DNA from: Grimontia hollisae CIP 101886
Lineage (GTDB): Bacteria > Pseudomonadota > Gammaproteobacteria > Enterobacterales > Vibrionaceae
DNA length: 64,000 bases
Assembly (NCBI RefSeq): GCF_000176515.1
Contig: NZ_ADAQ01000013.1
Span: 149,361-213,360 of the forward strand
Direction of reading: 5' to 3'
A program made the translations under genes and the position numbers. Positions 47,622 to 56,356 of this stretch are shown here, piece by piece (position 1 is the first letter of the stretch; each line of letters opens with the position of its first letter). The notes beneath the pieces are model-generated. The model had not been told where the DNA came from. It saw only the letters and a list, made by a program, of their open reading frames with translations, and ran no database searches.

Positions 47622-49690
47622 CAGGCGCAGTCTCAGAGAAGTTGCAGGAAACGCTGTTCGAACTGAGCCGCGTTGAAGAGAGAGAGCAGAAATTCAAAGA
47701 CGAGAACCGGGCGATCCTCTCGGCAATATCCGCTATGTCTGGTGCTAGCAATAAACTTGAATTGTTTAATACTCTGCTAAAAGTTATTGAACGGTATGTT
47801 TCGTTTGAAAACGCCTTGGTACTCACCCGTAATAAAGAGACAGAAGGTTCCTATTCCTGTTTGGTATCGACTTCGCCACATGTTGAAGGCTTCCTTTGGA
47901 AGGACAGCGGCATGTTTTCACGCTGTGTCAATGGCCAGACCGTGATCCTTTATGCACCCGAACGAGTCAAAGAATTTTCCTTATTGCTGGACACAAATGT
48001 TGATTTGTGCCGCTCTGCGCTGATCACCGGCATGACAGTCAATGACAGCGAATCCATTTTGATTCTTTTTGCATCCAGGAAAGGGGGATTTGATACCAAA
48101 GCGCAACACGTTATTGAACGTTTCCGGCCGTTGATTGAACGTACGATTATTGATATTGATTACCGGGAAAGGCTGCAGTGTCTGGTGGCAGCAAAAACTC
48201 AGGAACTGACTGCCAGCCGTCAACGTTTCCGGGACTTTGCAAAGACGGCGGGTGACTGGTTCTGGGAAATCGATAACAACCTGCAATTTACCTATTTGTC
48301 ATCCCCCTCCAACGAATCACTTTCTACTGAACCTCAAGCGATCATGAATCAACTTAATCGCCAACCGGAGGTGAAACATAAACTGCTCGAACTCATTCAT
48401 TTGGAACAACCTTTCTCAGAAGTTGAATGGCACGTTTTTTATGGAGGAAAAGAACAGTGGATCAGTTTGTCAGGAAGACCTTATTACGACAAACGCGGAA
48501 ATTGCATGGGTTTCCGAGGGACTGCAAAAGACATTACGGGCCGTAAACATCGGGTCCATGAGTTACAGCAGGCAAGACAACAAGCGGAATCGGCTAATGC
48601 GGCTAAATCGCAATTCCTCGCGATGATGAGTCATGAAATTAGAACGCCACTTAATGCTGTTATGGGGCTGCTTGATGCGCTACAGCAATCTCTTCTGGAT
48701 GATGAACAGGTTGCCTGGGTTTCTCAGATGGATAAATCAGCGCAATTGTTGTTGACCATTATTAATGATGTCTTTGATTTATCACGTATTGAATCCGAAC
48801 GTTTCTCTCTTCATCCTGAACTTGTTAATATACGTGACAGTGTCACTATCGTGTTTAACCAACTTCGGGAAACTTCCTCGCATAAGGCGATAAAGCTGGA
48901 GATGGATATCGCCGATAATGTACCGGATAACATTTACCAGGATGGGAACCGTTTTACTCAAATTTTGTTAAATTTGGTTGGTAACGCCGTCAAGTTTACA
49001 GAAGAAGGCAGGGTAGACGTGGCGATGAGTGCTGTTAATAACAGACTGAAAATTTCAGTGAGTGACACAGGTATTGGCATCAATGCCGAACGTAGAAAGG
49101 ATATTTTTCAACCTTTTACCCAAGCTGACGGTAGCATTACCCGGCAATATGGCGGCACCGGTCTGGGACTCTCTATCTGTAAAAAACTGGTTTCCATGAT
49201 GAATGGCAGCATAGATTTCGAGAGCAAGCCTGGCGTCGGTACCACGTTCTTTATCGACATCCCCCTTACTGAGCCTCCGCAAAGTGAGCAAGTGAAAACA
49301 GACTGCATTGACGGCCATGACCTTCGTTCACTGAATATCCTGGTTGCTGAAGACAGCAAAGCAAACCAAATGGTGGTGAAGTTGATGCTTGAAAAGGCGG
49401 GGCACTATGTTGTTGTTGCTAACAACGGAAAAGAAGCGATTGACCTCTTCCATGGATCACATGTCCAATTTGACGTGATCTTAATGGATATGTCGATGCC
49501 CGTGCTTTGTGGTATTGATGCCACAAAGCAACTTCGTGAAGAAGGGTATCAGTTACCCATCATCGCACTGACCGCCAATGCGATGAGTGAAGATAAGAAA
49601 CGCTGTCTTGACGCAGGCATGGATGACTTCGTGACCAAACCGATACGTGCTGTTGTACTCAAAAAAACGTTACAACGTCACGTAAAATAG
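47618..49690 (+). CDS. Hybrid sensor histidine kinase (VpsS/NahK-like)
   Basis: A 690-residue cytoplasmic hybrid kinase without membrane helices. Order: coiled N-terminus (1-35), GAF-like region (about 45-180), PAS (about 205-310; [16 protein letters not shown]), HisKA with [15 protein letters not shown] (phospho-His about 339), HATPase with [19 protein letters not shown] and GTGLGLSI, and a receiver domain with [12 protein letters not shown] and the phospho-acceptor Asp in [10 protein letters not shown]. It probably takes its signal from the overlapping FIST protein and passes phosphate to a phosphotransfer protein, thereby affecting biofilm, by analogy with VpsS. Confidence 0.85.
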   Translation: MTGAVSEKLQETLFELSRVEEREQKFKDENRAILSAISAMSGASNKLELFNTLLKVIERYVSFENALVLTRNKETEGSYSCLVSTSPHVEGFLWKDSGMFSRCVNGQTVILYAPERVKEFSLLLDTNVDLCRSALITGMTVNDSESILILFASRKGGFDTKAQHVIERFRPLIERTIIDIDYRERLQCLVAAKTQELTASRQRFRDFAKTAGDWFWEIDNNLQFTYLSSPSNESLSTEPQAIMNQLNRQPEVKHKLLELIHLEQPFSEVEWHVFYGGKEQWISLSGRPYYDKRGNCMGFRGTAKDITGRKHRVHELQQARQQAESANAAKSQFLAMMSHEIRTPLNAVMGLLDALQQSLLDDEQVAWVSQMDKSAQLLLTIINDVFDLSRIESERFSLHPELVNIRDSVTIVFNQLRETSSHKAIKLEMDIADNVPDNIYQDGNRFTQILLNLVGNAVKFTEEGRVDVAMSAVNNRLKISVSDTGIGINAERRKDIFQPFTQADGSITRQYGGTGLGLSICKKLVSMMNGSIDFESKPGVGTTFFIDIPLTEPPQSEQVKTDCIDGHDLRSLNILVAEDSKANQMVVKLMLEKAGHYVVVANNGKEAIDLFHGSHVQFDVILMDMSMPVLCGIDATKQLREEGYQLPIIALTANAMSEDKKRCLDAGMDDFVTKPIRAVVLKKTLQRHVK

Positions 49691-49741
49691 AACGGTCGCA
49701 TTTGTCGTTTTCATTGCGTGAAATAAAAACGCAGAACGCTA

Positions 49742-50665
49742 TCATACTTTTATGGGCCGCGACGCCAAAGATACCTCTTCACTTTTCTGTTTTAAGAGAT
49801 AGTGACTAAAGGCGAGGGCGATAGGTGACAGTGACTTATCACTCCGGTGGACGAGGTACCAATGCCGAATGATTGGCATTTTCTCAACATCCAATACCAC
49901 CAGACGGTTGGCTTCCAGTTCAAGCGCAATAGTATGGCTTGAGACAATCCCCAAACTCAACCCTGCAGAGACAGCTTGTTTTATCGCTTCGCTTGCACTC
50001 ATTTCTGCCGAGACATTCAATTCGTACCCTTGGCTGTGAAAGAAACGTTCAATGGCAAAGCGGGTGCCTGACCCTTTTTCCCTGACCACCATGGGCTCTT
50101 TGGCAATATCGGACAGCGGAATGTTTCGTTGACGGCTAAGGGGATGATTCACGGGGGCAATCACTACCAAAGGGTTTTCCATAAATTCTGTTGCTTGAAC
50201 ATCAAATTCAGCAGGAGGTTTACCCATGATCACTAAATCGCAGTCATTGCTTTTGATATCTTTCAGTAGTTGCTCACGGTTAGTGACGTTTAAACTGATT
50301 CTGACATCAGGGTGCTGCTGGGAAAACGCTGCCAGCAACCGGGCCGCAAAATAATTGGCTGTGCTGGCTACCGTCACTTTCAATTTCCCTGTTTTCAGTG
50401 ACTTCATTTTGTCAAACGCGTCTTCTGCCTCCCGGAGTTGTTCAGAAATCCGTTCGCAATACCCCAGTAACTCTTCGCCAGCATGTGTCAGAAACAACAC
50501 TTTTCCCAAGTGTTCAAACAAAGGCAAGCCTATGTTGTCTTCGAGCTGTTTAATTTGCATCGAGACAGCAGGCTGAGTGAGGTGCAGCTCGGCAGCGGCG
50601 CGTGTGAAACTCAGATGTGTGGCAACGGCCTGAAAGATATTTAATTGTCTTAGCGTCAGATGCAT
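49742..50665 (-). CDS. cbbR: LysR-type regulator CbbR
   Basis: A 307-residue LysR-family regulator. The start MHLTLRQLNIFQAVATHLSF and the winged helix AAAELHLTQPAVSMQIKQLE (about residues 18-37) closely resemble CbbR proteins, and the C-terminal effector domain follows (about 90-290). I start it at 50665, behind AAGGAG, because the upstream in-frame extension does not look like a CbbR. It would activate cbb genes in response to metabolites such as RuBP, NADPH or PEP. It lies 45 bases after cbbO on the same strand, not divergent from cbbL as is usual, so it is probably transcribed partly with cbbQO. Confidence 0.88.
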   Translation of the reverse strand: MHLTLRQLNIFQAVATHLSFTRAAAELHLTQPAVSMQIKQLEDNIGLPLFEHLGKVLFLTHAGEELLGYCERISEQLREAEDAFDKMKSLKTGKLKVTVASTANYFAARLLAAFSQQHPDVRISLNVTNREQLLKDIKSNDCDLVIMGKPPAEFDVQATEFMENPLVVIAPVNHPLSRQRNIPLSDIAKEPMVVREKGSGTRFAIERFFHSQGYELNVSAEMSASEAIKQAVSAGLSLGIVSSHTIALELEANRLVVLDVEKMPIIRHWYLVHRSDKSLSPIALAFSHYLLKQKSEEVSLASRPIKV

Positions 50666-50710
50666 AACAACACTCCTTGTATAAGCTGCGACTGACCCTA
50701 ACACACTACG

Positions 50711-53059
50711 TCAATATGCAGCCCTTGTAATGCTGGCAAACAGACTGGGCAGTACATCAGGTAAACGACTTGCGTTATCAAGTATTGAATAATGACCCGA
50801 GCCAAACATCTGACCAATATAGTGGTCGGCTTCCGTATCGATAGTTAGGCAAAAAGGCGTAATACCCATTGCCAGCGCGTCATCAACCGCATGCTTGGTA
50901 TCTGCCTGAAGATAGAGCGGGTCCAGACAGTCGATGTCAGAAGGTTCACCATCACTGATCAATAACAATAGTTTTTTTTGCTGAGGTTGTTGTGCCAAAA
51001 ATGTTTTTGCATGTCGCAACGCTGACCCCATCCTTGTTGAAAGACTGCCCGTCATGCCTGCCAGTTTGGCTTTCACGTCGTCATCATAAGCTTGTTCAAA
51101 ATCCTTGAAGCGTTGGTAGCGGACATCATTTCGCCCGTTAGAATAAAAGCCATGGATAGCAAAGGGATCGCCAATGTCATTAATTGCATTTGCTAACATC
51201 ACCGTCGCTTCCTTTGCAATTTCCAGCACTGTGCTGTCGTTGTTAGCGTCAGGCAGAGCTTCCATGGTCGATTGGGAAAGATCCAGCAACACCAGCACGG
51301 CCAAGTCCCGCTCCCGACGGATCAGGCGTTGATCAATGTTCATATCCGGAAGTGCACCGCGCCGGATTTCCTTTATCGCTTCAATCGCTGCATCCAGATC
51401 CAGTTCGTCACCTTCAAATTGCTTTCTTAGCCTCTGCAATCCTTTGGGTTGCAGGGCTTCAACGATAGTTCTGATTTTGCGGGTTTGTGCCTGCTTGCTG
51501 TCAAGCAAGGCATCTATGGCGTCTGATGTGCCTTTTTTTATCGACCGCTCGGTGAGCGTTACCCATGACGGCCGGATTTGGCCGGCACTATAGTCCCACT
51601 CGGGATAGTAGAACGGAGAAGAAACCTGCTGTTTACCCTCAAGCTCATTCATGGACACATTTTCCGGATCGCCATCACGGAAGAATTCGGATTCCAATAC
51701 CCAAATTTCCTGCGCATTATCATCGGCGAGTTCATTGTCGATTTCGTTGACCATCTCCATGACATTCACTGTACGTTTTACCTGAGGCTCAGAAAGAAGT
51801 GGCCATGGATAAAACGCGTCGGTGCTTTCATGCCAGAGGCAAGCGTTGTCATCACGGTAGATGAGTGGTTCAGCGCCTTCAGCGTGTTGCAATATCTCCG
51901 CCAATCGACCACTCAGCTTGTCCAATTCCTGTTGTTGCTCTAAAGGATTATCCAACGTAATCAATTGGTTGAATGCATTGATAATGGGATGGAATGGTGT
52001 GGCTGCATCTTCAATGTTTCCTGTTAGCAGACCAAGAGAAAGCCCTGATTCTTGTTTGCCGTTGGCGTTAGCCAGGTGAAAGGGCAACCACAATTGGCGT
52101 AAGCCTGGAAAGTGGTGAATGGCGAGTGCCTCGACCCGGGCATCCTCCAGCAATTCAACACAGTGTTGCTGGAGGCTTGAGTGTTCGGATTTCACTCTGG
52201 GACGGCTATACATTAAGTGGGAAACGGCATGTGCAGCGCTTGCCCGGTAAAGGTTTTTAGCCGAAAGCACAGGATTGTCGTCGGGTGATTCTAATGCATC
52301 AGGGAGCGCAATGATGCCACCACTGAGAGTTGGGCAAGGGGATGCGGTTGCTTCATGTTCTTCAATGTCCTCAGCAGCATTGCTGATCATGGGGCGAAGA
52401 AAAAAATCGCGTCCCCAGATTGCACGAAGATAGAAATGCAGATGCCTTTGCACATCGACAAACAGGGTGCCTTTTCGCTGGCGCTGAAAAATGCTCTGAC
52501 TTTCCGGGGATTGAAGGGTGAAATAGTTATTCAATGCATCAATCTGGTGTGCATGTGAGTGTGCGCCGATCATCGCCCAGTGTCGAAGACCTAATATAGG
52601 AAGCGTCGTCAAAAGATGGGGAGATCTCAGTAAGAAAACCTTCAGGCAGCGTGGTGCAGTTTGGGTCAGTTGGTTGACCAGTTTGAGATAAATAATAAGG
52701 GCCTCGCGACTGCATAGACGTGCTGAAACTTGAGGAAGCACGTTGAGAAACTGCGTTAACCGTTCAACACCAAGCCACTTTGAAAGTGTATCAATACTTT
52801 CTTTAATTTCTATGGTGACGTTGTCACAATTATTTTTAACTACTTTAGGCACAGAAATAAAAAACGCAGTGATAACCTCATCTGGCTGTTTTGATGAACA
52901 AAAACAGGTGGCAGCATTAAGAAAAGCATCCAATTCTTTAGCAGAGCCCAAACTCTCGGTTTCTCGCAATCCAGCCTGAAAGGCGCATTGCAGCGTTTCC
53001 GTTCGTGACGCTAACAGACCTTCAATATTTTCAGCCTTTGCCTTCCGTTGGCTCTCCAT
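50711..53059 (-). CDS. cbbO: RuBisCO activase component CbbO
   Basis: A 782-residue CbbO/NorD-type protein with a C-terminal von Willebrand A domain (about 580-780): LAVLVLLDLSQSTMEALP contains the MIDAS DxSxS, and LLLISDGEPSDIDCLDPLY the distal metal Asp. With the AAA+ protein CbbQ it forms the CbbQO motor that removes inhibitory sugar phosphates from RuBisCO; CbbO recognises RuBisCO by its VWA domain. The ATG follows GGAGGAAAG, 27 bases after cbbQ. Length fits known CbbO proteins. Confidence 0.92.
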   Translation of the reverse strand: MESQRKAKAENIEGLLASRTETLQCAFQAGLRETESLGSAKELDAFLNAATCFCSSKQPDEVITAFFISVPKVVKNNCDNVTIEIKESIDTLSKWLGVERLTQFLNVLPQVSARLCSREALIIYLKLVNQLTQTAPRCLKVFLLRSPHLLTTLPILGLRHWAMIGAHSHAHQIDALNNYFTLQSPESQSIFQRQRKGTLFVDVQRHLHFYLRAIWGRDFFLRPMISNAAEDIEEHEATASPCPTLSGGIIALPDALESPDDNPVLSAKNLYRASAAHAVSHLMYSRPRVKSEHSSLQQHCVELLEDARVEALAIHHFPGLRQLWLPFHLANANGKQESGLSLGLLTGNIEDAATPFHPIINAFNQLITLDNPLEQQQELDKLSGRLAEILQHAEGAEPLIYRDDNACLWHESTDAFYPWPLLSEPQVKRTVNVMEMVNEIDNELADDNAQEIWVLESEFFRDGDPENVSMNELEGKQQVSSPFYYPEWDYSAGQIRPSWVTLTERSIKKGTSDAIDALLDSKQAQTRKIRTIVEALQPKGLQRLRKQFEGDELDLDAAIEAIKEIRRGALPDMNIDQRLIRRERDLAVLVLLDLSQSTMEALPDANNDSTVLEIAKEATVMLANAINDIGDPFAIHGFYSNGRNDVRYQRFKDFEQAYDDDVKAKLAGMTGSLSTRMGSALRHAKTFLAQQPQQKKLLLLISDGEPSDIDCLDPLYLQADTKHAVDDALAMGITPFCLTIDTEADHYIGQMFGSGHYSILDNASRLPDVLPSLFASITRAAY

Positions 53060-53086
53060 GCTTTCCTCCGGTATTCATCGCTTCAA

Positions 53087-53908
53087 TCAGAAACAGCCTT
53101 GCACGGTGGCTTCCAAGGTTTCACGGATGTCTGCATCATCACTTAATGGACGTACCAACGCCATATGGCAGGCGGCGACGGGGGGAATGCCTTTATTCAT
53201 CAGTTGTGCCGTGTAGACCAGCAAGCGGGTAGAAATACCTTCGTTCAAGCCGTGTCCAACCAGATTACGTGCATGGTGCGCGATTTGAATCAAACGCCCG
53301 GCAGTGCCTTCATCGATGCCAGTTTCATGACAAACAATGGCAATTTCGGCCTCTTCATCCGGGTAGCTAAATTCAAGAGCAGCAAAACGCTGTTTGGTGG
53401 ATGTCTTTAAATCTTTCATCAGGGTCTGGTAACCGGGGTTGTAGGAGATCACCAGTTGAAAATCTTCGTGTGCGGACAGTAATTCGCCTTTCTTTTCGAG
53501 CGACAACGTCCGGCGGTAATCGGTAAGGGAGTGGATGGCGACGGTGGTGTCCTGCCTGGCTTCGACCACTTCATCAAGGTAACAAATGGCACCGATTCTT
53601 GCTGCACTAGTCAGTGGTCCATCTTGCCAATAGGTGCCTTCTGCGTTTAACAGATAACGCCCAATAAGATCTGATGCCGTCATGTCTTCGTGGCAGGAAA
53701 TGGTGATCAGCGGTTTCCCTAATCGCCACGCCATATGCTCAATAAAACGGGTTTTCCCGCAGCCTGTCGGACCTTTGAGCATCATGGGTATGCGGGAATC
53801 ATAGGCCGCTTTATATAATGAAATTTCGTCACCCGTTTCCCGGTAGTAGGGTTCATTTTCGATTAAATACTGGCTGTGTACGGGCAAGCTCTTGATAGCC
53901 TGGCTCAT
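53087..53908 (-). CDS. cbbQ: RuBisCO activase AAA+ ATPase CbbQ
   Basis: A 273-residue MoxR/NorQ-class AAA+ protein with Walker A GPTGCGKT at residues 46-53, Walker B CYLDEVVEA near 110, and the sensor region LVISYNPGYQTLMKDLK near 160. Together with CbbO it uses ATP to reactivate inhibited RuBisCO. Start at 53908 (MSQAIKSLPVHSQYLI) follows GGGAGAA; the frame opens at 54004. It lies 140 bases after cbbS, with two hairpins in the gap that may limit its expression relative to cbbLS. Confidence 0.95.
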   Translation of the reverse strand: MSQAIKSLPVHSQYLIENEPYYRETGDEISLYKAAYDSRIPMMLKGPTGCGKTRFIEHMAWRLGKPLITISCHEDMTASDLIGRYLLNAEGTYWQDGPLTSAARIGAICYLDEVVEARQDTTVAIHSLTDYRRTLSLEKKGELLSAHEDFQLVISYNPGYQTLMKDLKTSTKQRFAALEFSYPDEEAEIAIVCHETGIDEGTAGRLIQIAHHARNLVGHGLNEGISTRLLVYTAQLMNKGIPPVAACHMALVRPLSDDADIRETLEATVQGCF

Positions 53909-53961
53909 GTGTTTCTCCCTGTCATTTTCTTTCCAGTGAATGCCAAGTCTTGAGAAAACAG

Positions 53962-54002
53962 AAAAAGGGCTGGGAACAACAGGACTTAAATTATTCCCAG
54001 CC
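53962..54002 (-). terminator. Terminator between cbbS and cbbQ
   Basis: On the minus strand: stem GGCTGGGAA / TTCCCAGCC (53994-54002 and 53968-53976), followed by CTTTTT. An intrinsic terminator here would make cbbLS mRNA more abundant than cbbQO mRNA. Confidence 0.75.
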
Positions 54003-54021
54003 AAGGCCCTATCGAACCGGT

Positions 54022-54041
54022 CTATCCGCCAACGCGGATAG
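54022..54041 (-). other. Hairpin after cbbS
   Basis: Perfect 8-bp stem CTATCCGC / GCGGATAG with a four-base loop, 8 bases after the cbbS stop and just before the terminator. No U-tract; possibly protects the 3' end of cbbLS mRNA. Confidence 0.55.
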
Positions 54042-54048
54042 GTTGAGA

Positions 54049-54408
54049 CTATTCGAATCCGGGCGCACGGTAGATAACCATTGATGCTCCCTGACTCTGT
54101 TTATCATTGTCATAACCGACCAATCGCACATGGTGATTAGGATTCAGGTTATGGCAAAGCTGAGCCTCATTAAGGATGTGATCGACATTGGTTTCACCGA
54201 ACATAGGCAATTTCCACATATACCAATAAGCGCCGCCCGCTTCATCGGGCTCGGTGTGTTCAATCGCGGGGTTCCAGCCTTTGCTGACAATAAATTCAAC
54301 CTGACGGCGAATTTGATCCGCTGTCATCCGGGGCAGGTACGAAAAGGTTTCGAACTTCCTGCTGTGTGGGTCAGTCAGGCGTGATGCATAATCCATGACT
54401 TCACTCAT
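54049..54408 (-). CDS. cbbS: RuBisCO small subunit CbbS
   Basis: A 119-residue form I small subunit. Characteristic segments are [20 protein letters not shown] near residue 18, [33 protein letters not shown] near 60 and ACH-type region [20 protein letters not shown]. It assembles with CbbL as L8S8. The ATG at 54408 lies 31 bases after cbbL and follows AAAGGAGAT. The 12-residue N-terminal extension before KFET is usual for the green-like proteobacterial form IA. Intact. Confidence 0.96.
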   Translation of the reverse strand: MSEVMDYASRLTDPHSRKFETFSYLPRMTADQIRRQVEFIVSKGWNPAIEHTEPDEAGGAYWYMWKLPMFGETNVDHILNEAQLCHNLNPNHHVRLVGYDNDKQSQGASMVIYRAPGFE

Positions 54409-54439
54409 TGGGTATCTCCTTTATTTATCAATGGGCAGG

Positions 54440-55858
54440 TTAGGCGTGGACAACATCAAGCTTGTCAACGGTGTCGAACTCAAATTTGATCTCTTTCCAC
54501 GTTTCCATGGCTGCTTTTAATTCAGGGCTGTGTTTCGCAGCCTGAGTAAGAACATCTTTGCCTTCGCGTTCAAGAACCCGTCCTTCATTGCGAGCCTGGG
54601 TACAGGCTTCCAGTGCGACACGGTTTGCTGCAGCGCCTGCCGCATTGCCCCAAGGGTGGCCAAGCGTACCGCCCCCAAACTGGAACACAGCGTCATCGCC
54701 AAAGATCGACACCAGCGCAGGCATATGCCATACATGGATACCGCCTGAGGCAACGGGTAACACGCCTGGCATGGCACCAAAGTCCTGATCGAAGAAAATG
54801 CCGCGGGAGCGATCTTCCTTGATAAAACGATCGCGCATGATGTCAATCCAACCCAGCGTGGCTTCGCGATCGCCTTCCAGTTTGCCAACGACGGTACCAG
54901 AGTGGAGGTGATCGCCGCCAGACAGACGTAGGCACTTAGAGAGCACGCGGAAGTGAATCCCGTGTCGTGGATTCCTGTCAAGAACGGCGTGCATTGCGCG
55001 GTGGATATGCAGCAACATGCCATTTTGGCGACACCAATTCGCCAGCCCAGTGTTGGCGGTAAAGCCCGCAGTCAGGAAGTCATGCATAATGATTGGCATG
55101 TCGAGCTCTTTAGCGAACTCCGCACGGCGGTACATTTCTTCCGGTGTAGGCGCTGTTACATTCAGGTAGTGGCCTTTCTTTTCACCAGTTTCGCGTTCTG
55201 CACGGTGAACAGCTTCTGCAACATATTCAAAACGATCCCGCCAGCGCATAAATGGCTGTGAGTTAACATTCTCATCGTCTTTAGTGAAGTCCAGGCCGCC
55301 ACGAAGCCCTTCATAGCAAGCCCGACCGTAGTTTTTGGCTGACAGTCCAAGTTTGGGCTTGATGGTACAACCCAAAAGTGCGCGACCATATTTGTTCAGC
55401 TTGTCACGTTCAACCTGAATACCGTTTGGTGGACCGCCACAGGTTATGACGTAAGCAATAGGGAAGCGAACGTCTTCAAGACGCAGAGCACGAATGGCTT
55501 TGAAACCAAAAACGTTACCAACCAGAGAAGTTAACACGTTGACCACAGAGCCTTCTTCGAACAGATCGATGGGGTAAGCAACAAACGCGTAAAATGCCGT
55601 ATCATCACCGGGCACATCTTCAATGGCATAGGCGCGACCTTTGTAATAATCCAGATCTGTCAACAGGTCGGTCCAGACTGTTGTCCATGTCCCTGTGGAT
55701 GATTCTGCCGCCACTGCCGCCGCAGCCTCTTCCCGTGGTACGCCGGGCTGGGGCTCAATTTTAAAACATGCTAATAAATCTGTGTCTTTAGGAATATATT
55801 CGGGCATCCAGTACGTATCCCTATACGCCTTAACACCTGCCTGATAACTCTTTGCCAT
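54440..55858 (-). CDS. cbbL: RuBisCO large subunit, form I (CbbL)
   Basis: A 472-residue ribulose-1,5-bisphosphate carboxylase/oxygenase large subunit; fixes CO2 on RuBP to give two 3-phosphoglycerates. Catalytic residues are all present: Lys167 in TIKPKLGLS, the carbamylated Lys193 with Asp195/Glu196 in [10 protein letters not shown], His286/Arg287 in LHIHRAMHA, His319 and loop-6 Lys326 in [11 protein letters not shown] (spinach numbering is 8 higher). The sequence start [20 protein letters not shown] and the CbbQO partners, without carboxysome genes next to it, point to form IA (the 'q' type). Divergent from cbbT; two LysR-type operators lie upstream. Confidence 0.98.
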   Translation of the reverse strand: MAKSYQAGVKAYRDTYWMPEYIPKDTDLLACFKIEPQPGVPREEAAAAVAAESSTGTWTTVWTDLLTDLDYYKGRAYAIEDVPGDDTAFYAFVAYPIDLFEEGSVVNVLTSLVGNVFGFKAIRALRLEDVRFPIAYVITCGGPPNGIQVERDKLNKYGRALLGCTIKPKLGLSAKNYGRACYEGLRGGLDFTKDDENVNSQPFMRWRDRFEYVAEAVHRAERETGEKKGHYLNVTAPTPEEMYRRAEFAKELDMPIIMHDFLTAGFTANTGLANWCRQNGMLLHIHRAMHAVLDRNPRHGIHFRVLSKCLRLSGGDHLHSGTVVGKLEGDREATLGWIDIMRDRFIKEDRSRGIFFDQDFGAMPGVLPVASGGIHVWHMPALVSIFGDDAVFQFGGGTLGHPWGNAAGAAANRVALEACTQARNEGRVLEREGKDVLTQAAKHSPELKAAMETWKEIKFEFDTVDKLDVVHA

Positions 55859-55974
55859 AACCCAATTTCCTTATTTGCTGCTGTTGATAAATCACCATCG
55901 AATGAATGTAAACATTTCACCGTTGGTTTTCCTCCAGTGTTGTTATTTTTTAATTAAAGTGAAATTGGAAGTTC

Positions 55975-55989
55975 TTATACCAAGGATAA
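55975..55989. promoter_or_regulatory. Candidate CbbR operator 1
   Basis: TTAT-ACCAAGG-ATAA, a perfect palindrome with the T-N11-A spacing of LysR-type sites, 117 bases upstream of the cbbL start codon. Confidence 0.55.
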
Positions 55990-56050
55990 TTATTTCTTAG
56001 CTTGTTGATATGTCTTAAAAATCATTTCGTGTGAGATGAGAGAGAAAAAC

Positions 56051-56065
56051 TTATCATCACAATAA
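56051..56065. promoter_or_regulatory. Candidate CbbR operator 2
   Basis: TTAT-CATCACA-ATAA, same arms and spacing as operator 1, centred 76 bp from it and 193 bases upstream of cbbL. Confidence 0.55.
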
Positions 56066-56356
56066 ATATTATTAATATCATATGGATAGGGTTAATTTCC
56101 TGGTGTTTTAAAAATGATTTTGAGTGATATGACAGAGGTATAAATGTTTCTTATTCAATTGGAAATTATTCCTGATTGGAGTGTTAACCCCATTCTGTTT
56201 AATTTCGAAACCATTCACTTCTTATATGTGGGTTTTGCTTTCATTAAATTATTGATGCTAGATGCCTGAATTTTTTCGCCAAAACGAGAAATAAACGCCA
56301 GGCAAATAGGAAGGTCACGAAATTATTGGAAGATTAAACAAAATAGGGAATAGTTT

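Larger units (their letters stand above)
55859..56356. promoter_or_regulatory. cbbL-cbbT divergent control region
   Basis: A 498-base, strikingly AT-rich region with no gene. It must hold the promoters for cbbLS-cbbQO-cbbR (leftward) and cbbT-cbbA-cbbP-cbbF (rightward). Two TTAT-N7-ATAA palindromes (55975-55989 and 56051-56065) are the likely CbbR operators. I could not assign -10/-35 boxes with confidence. Confidence 0.65.
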
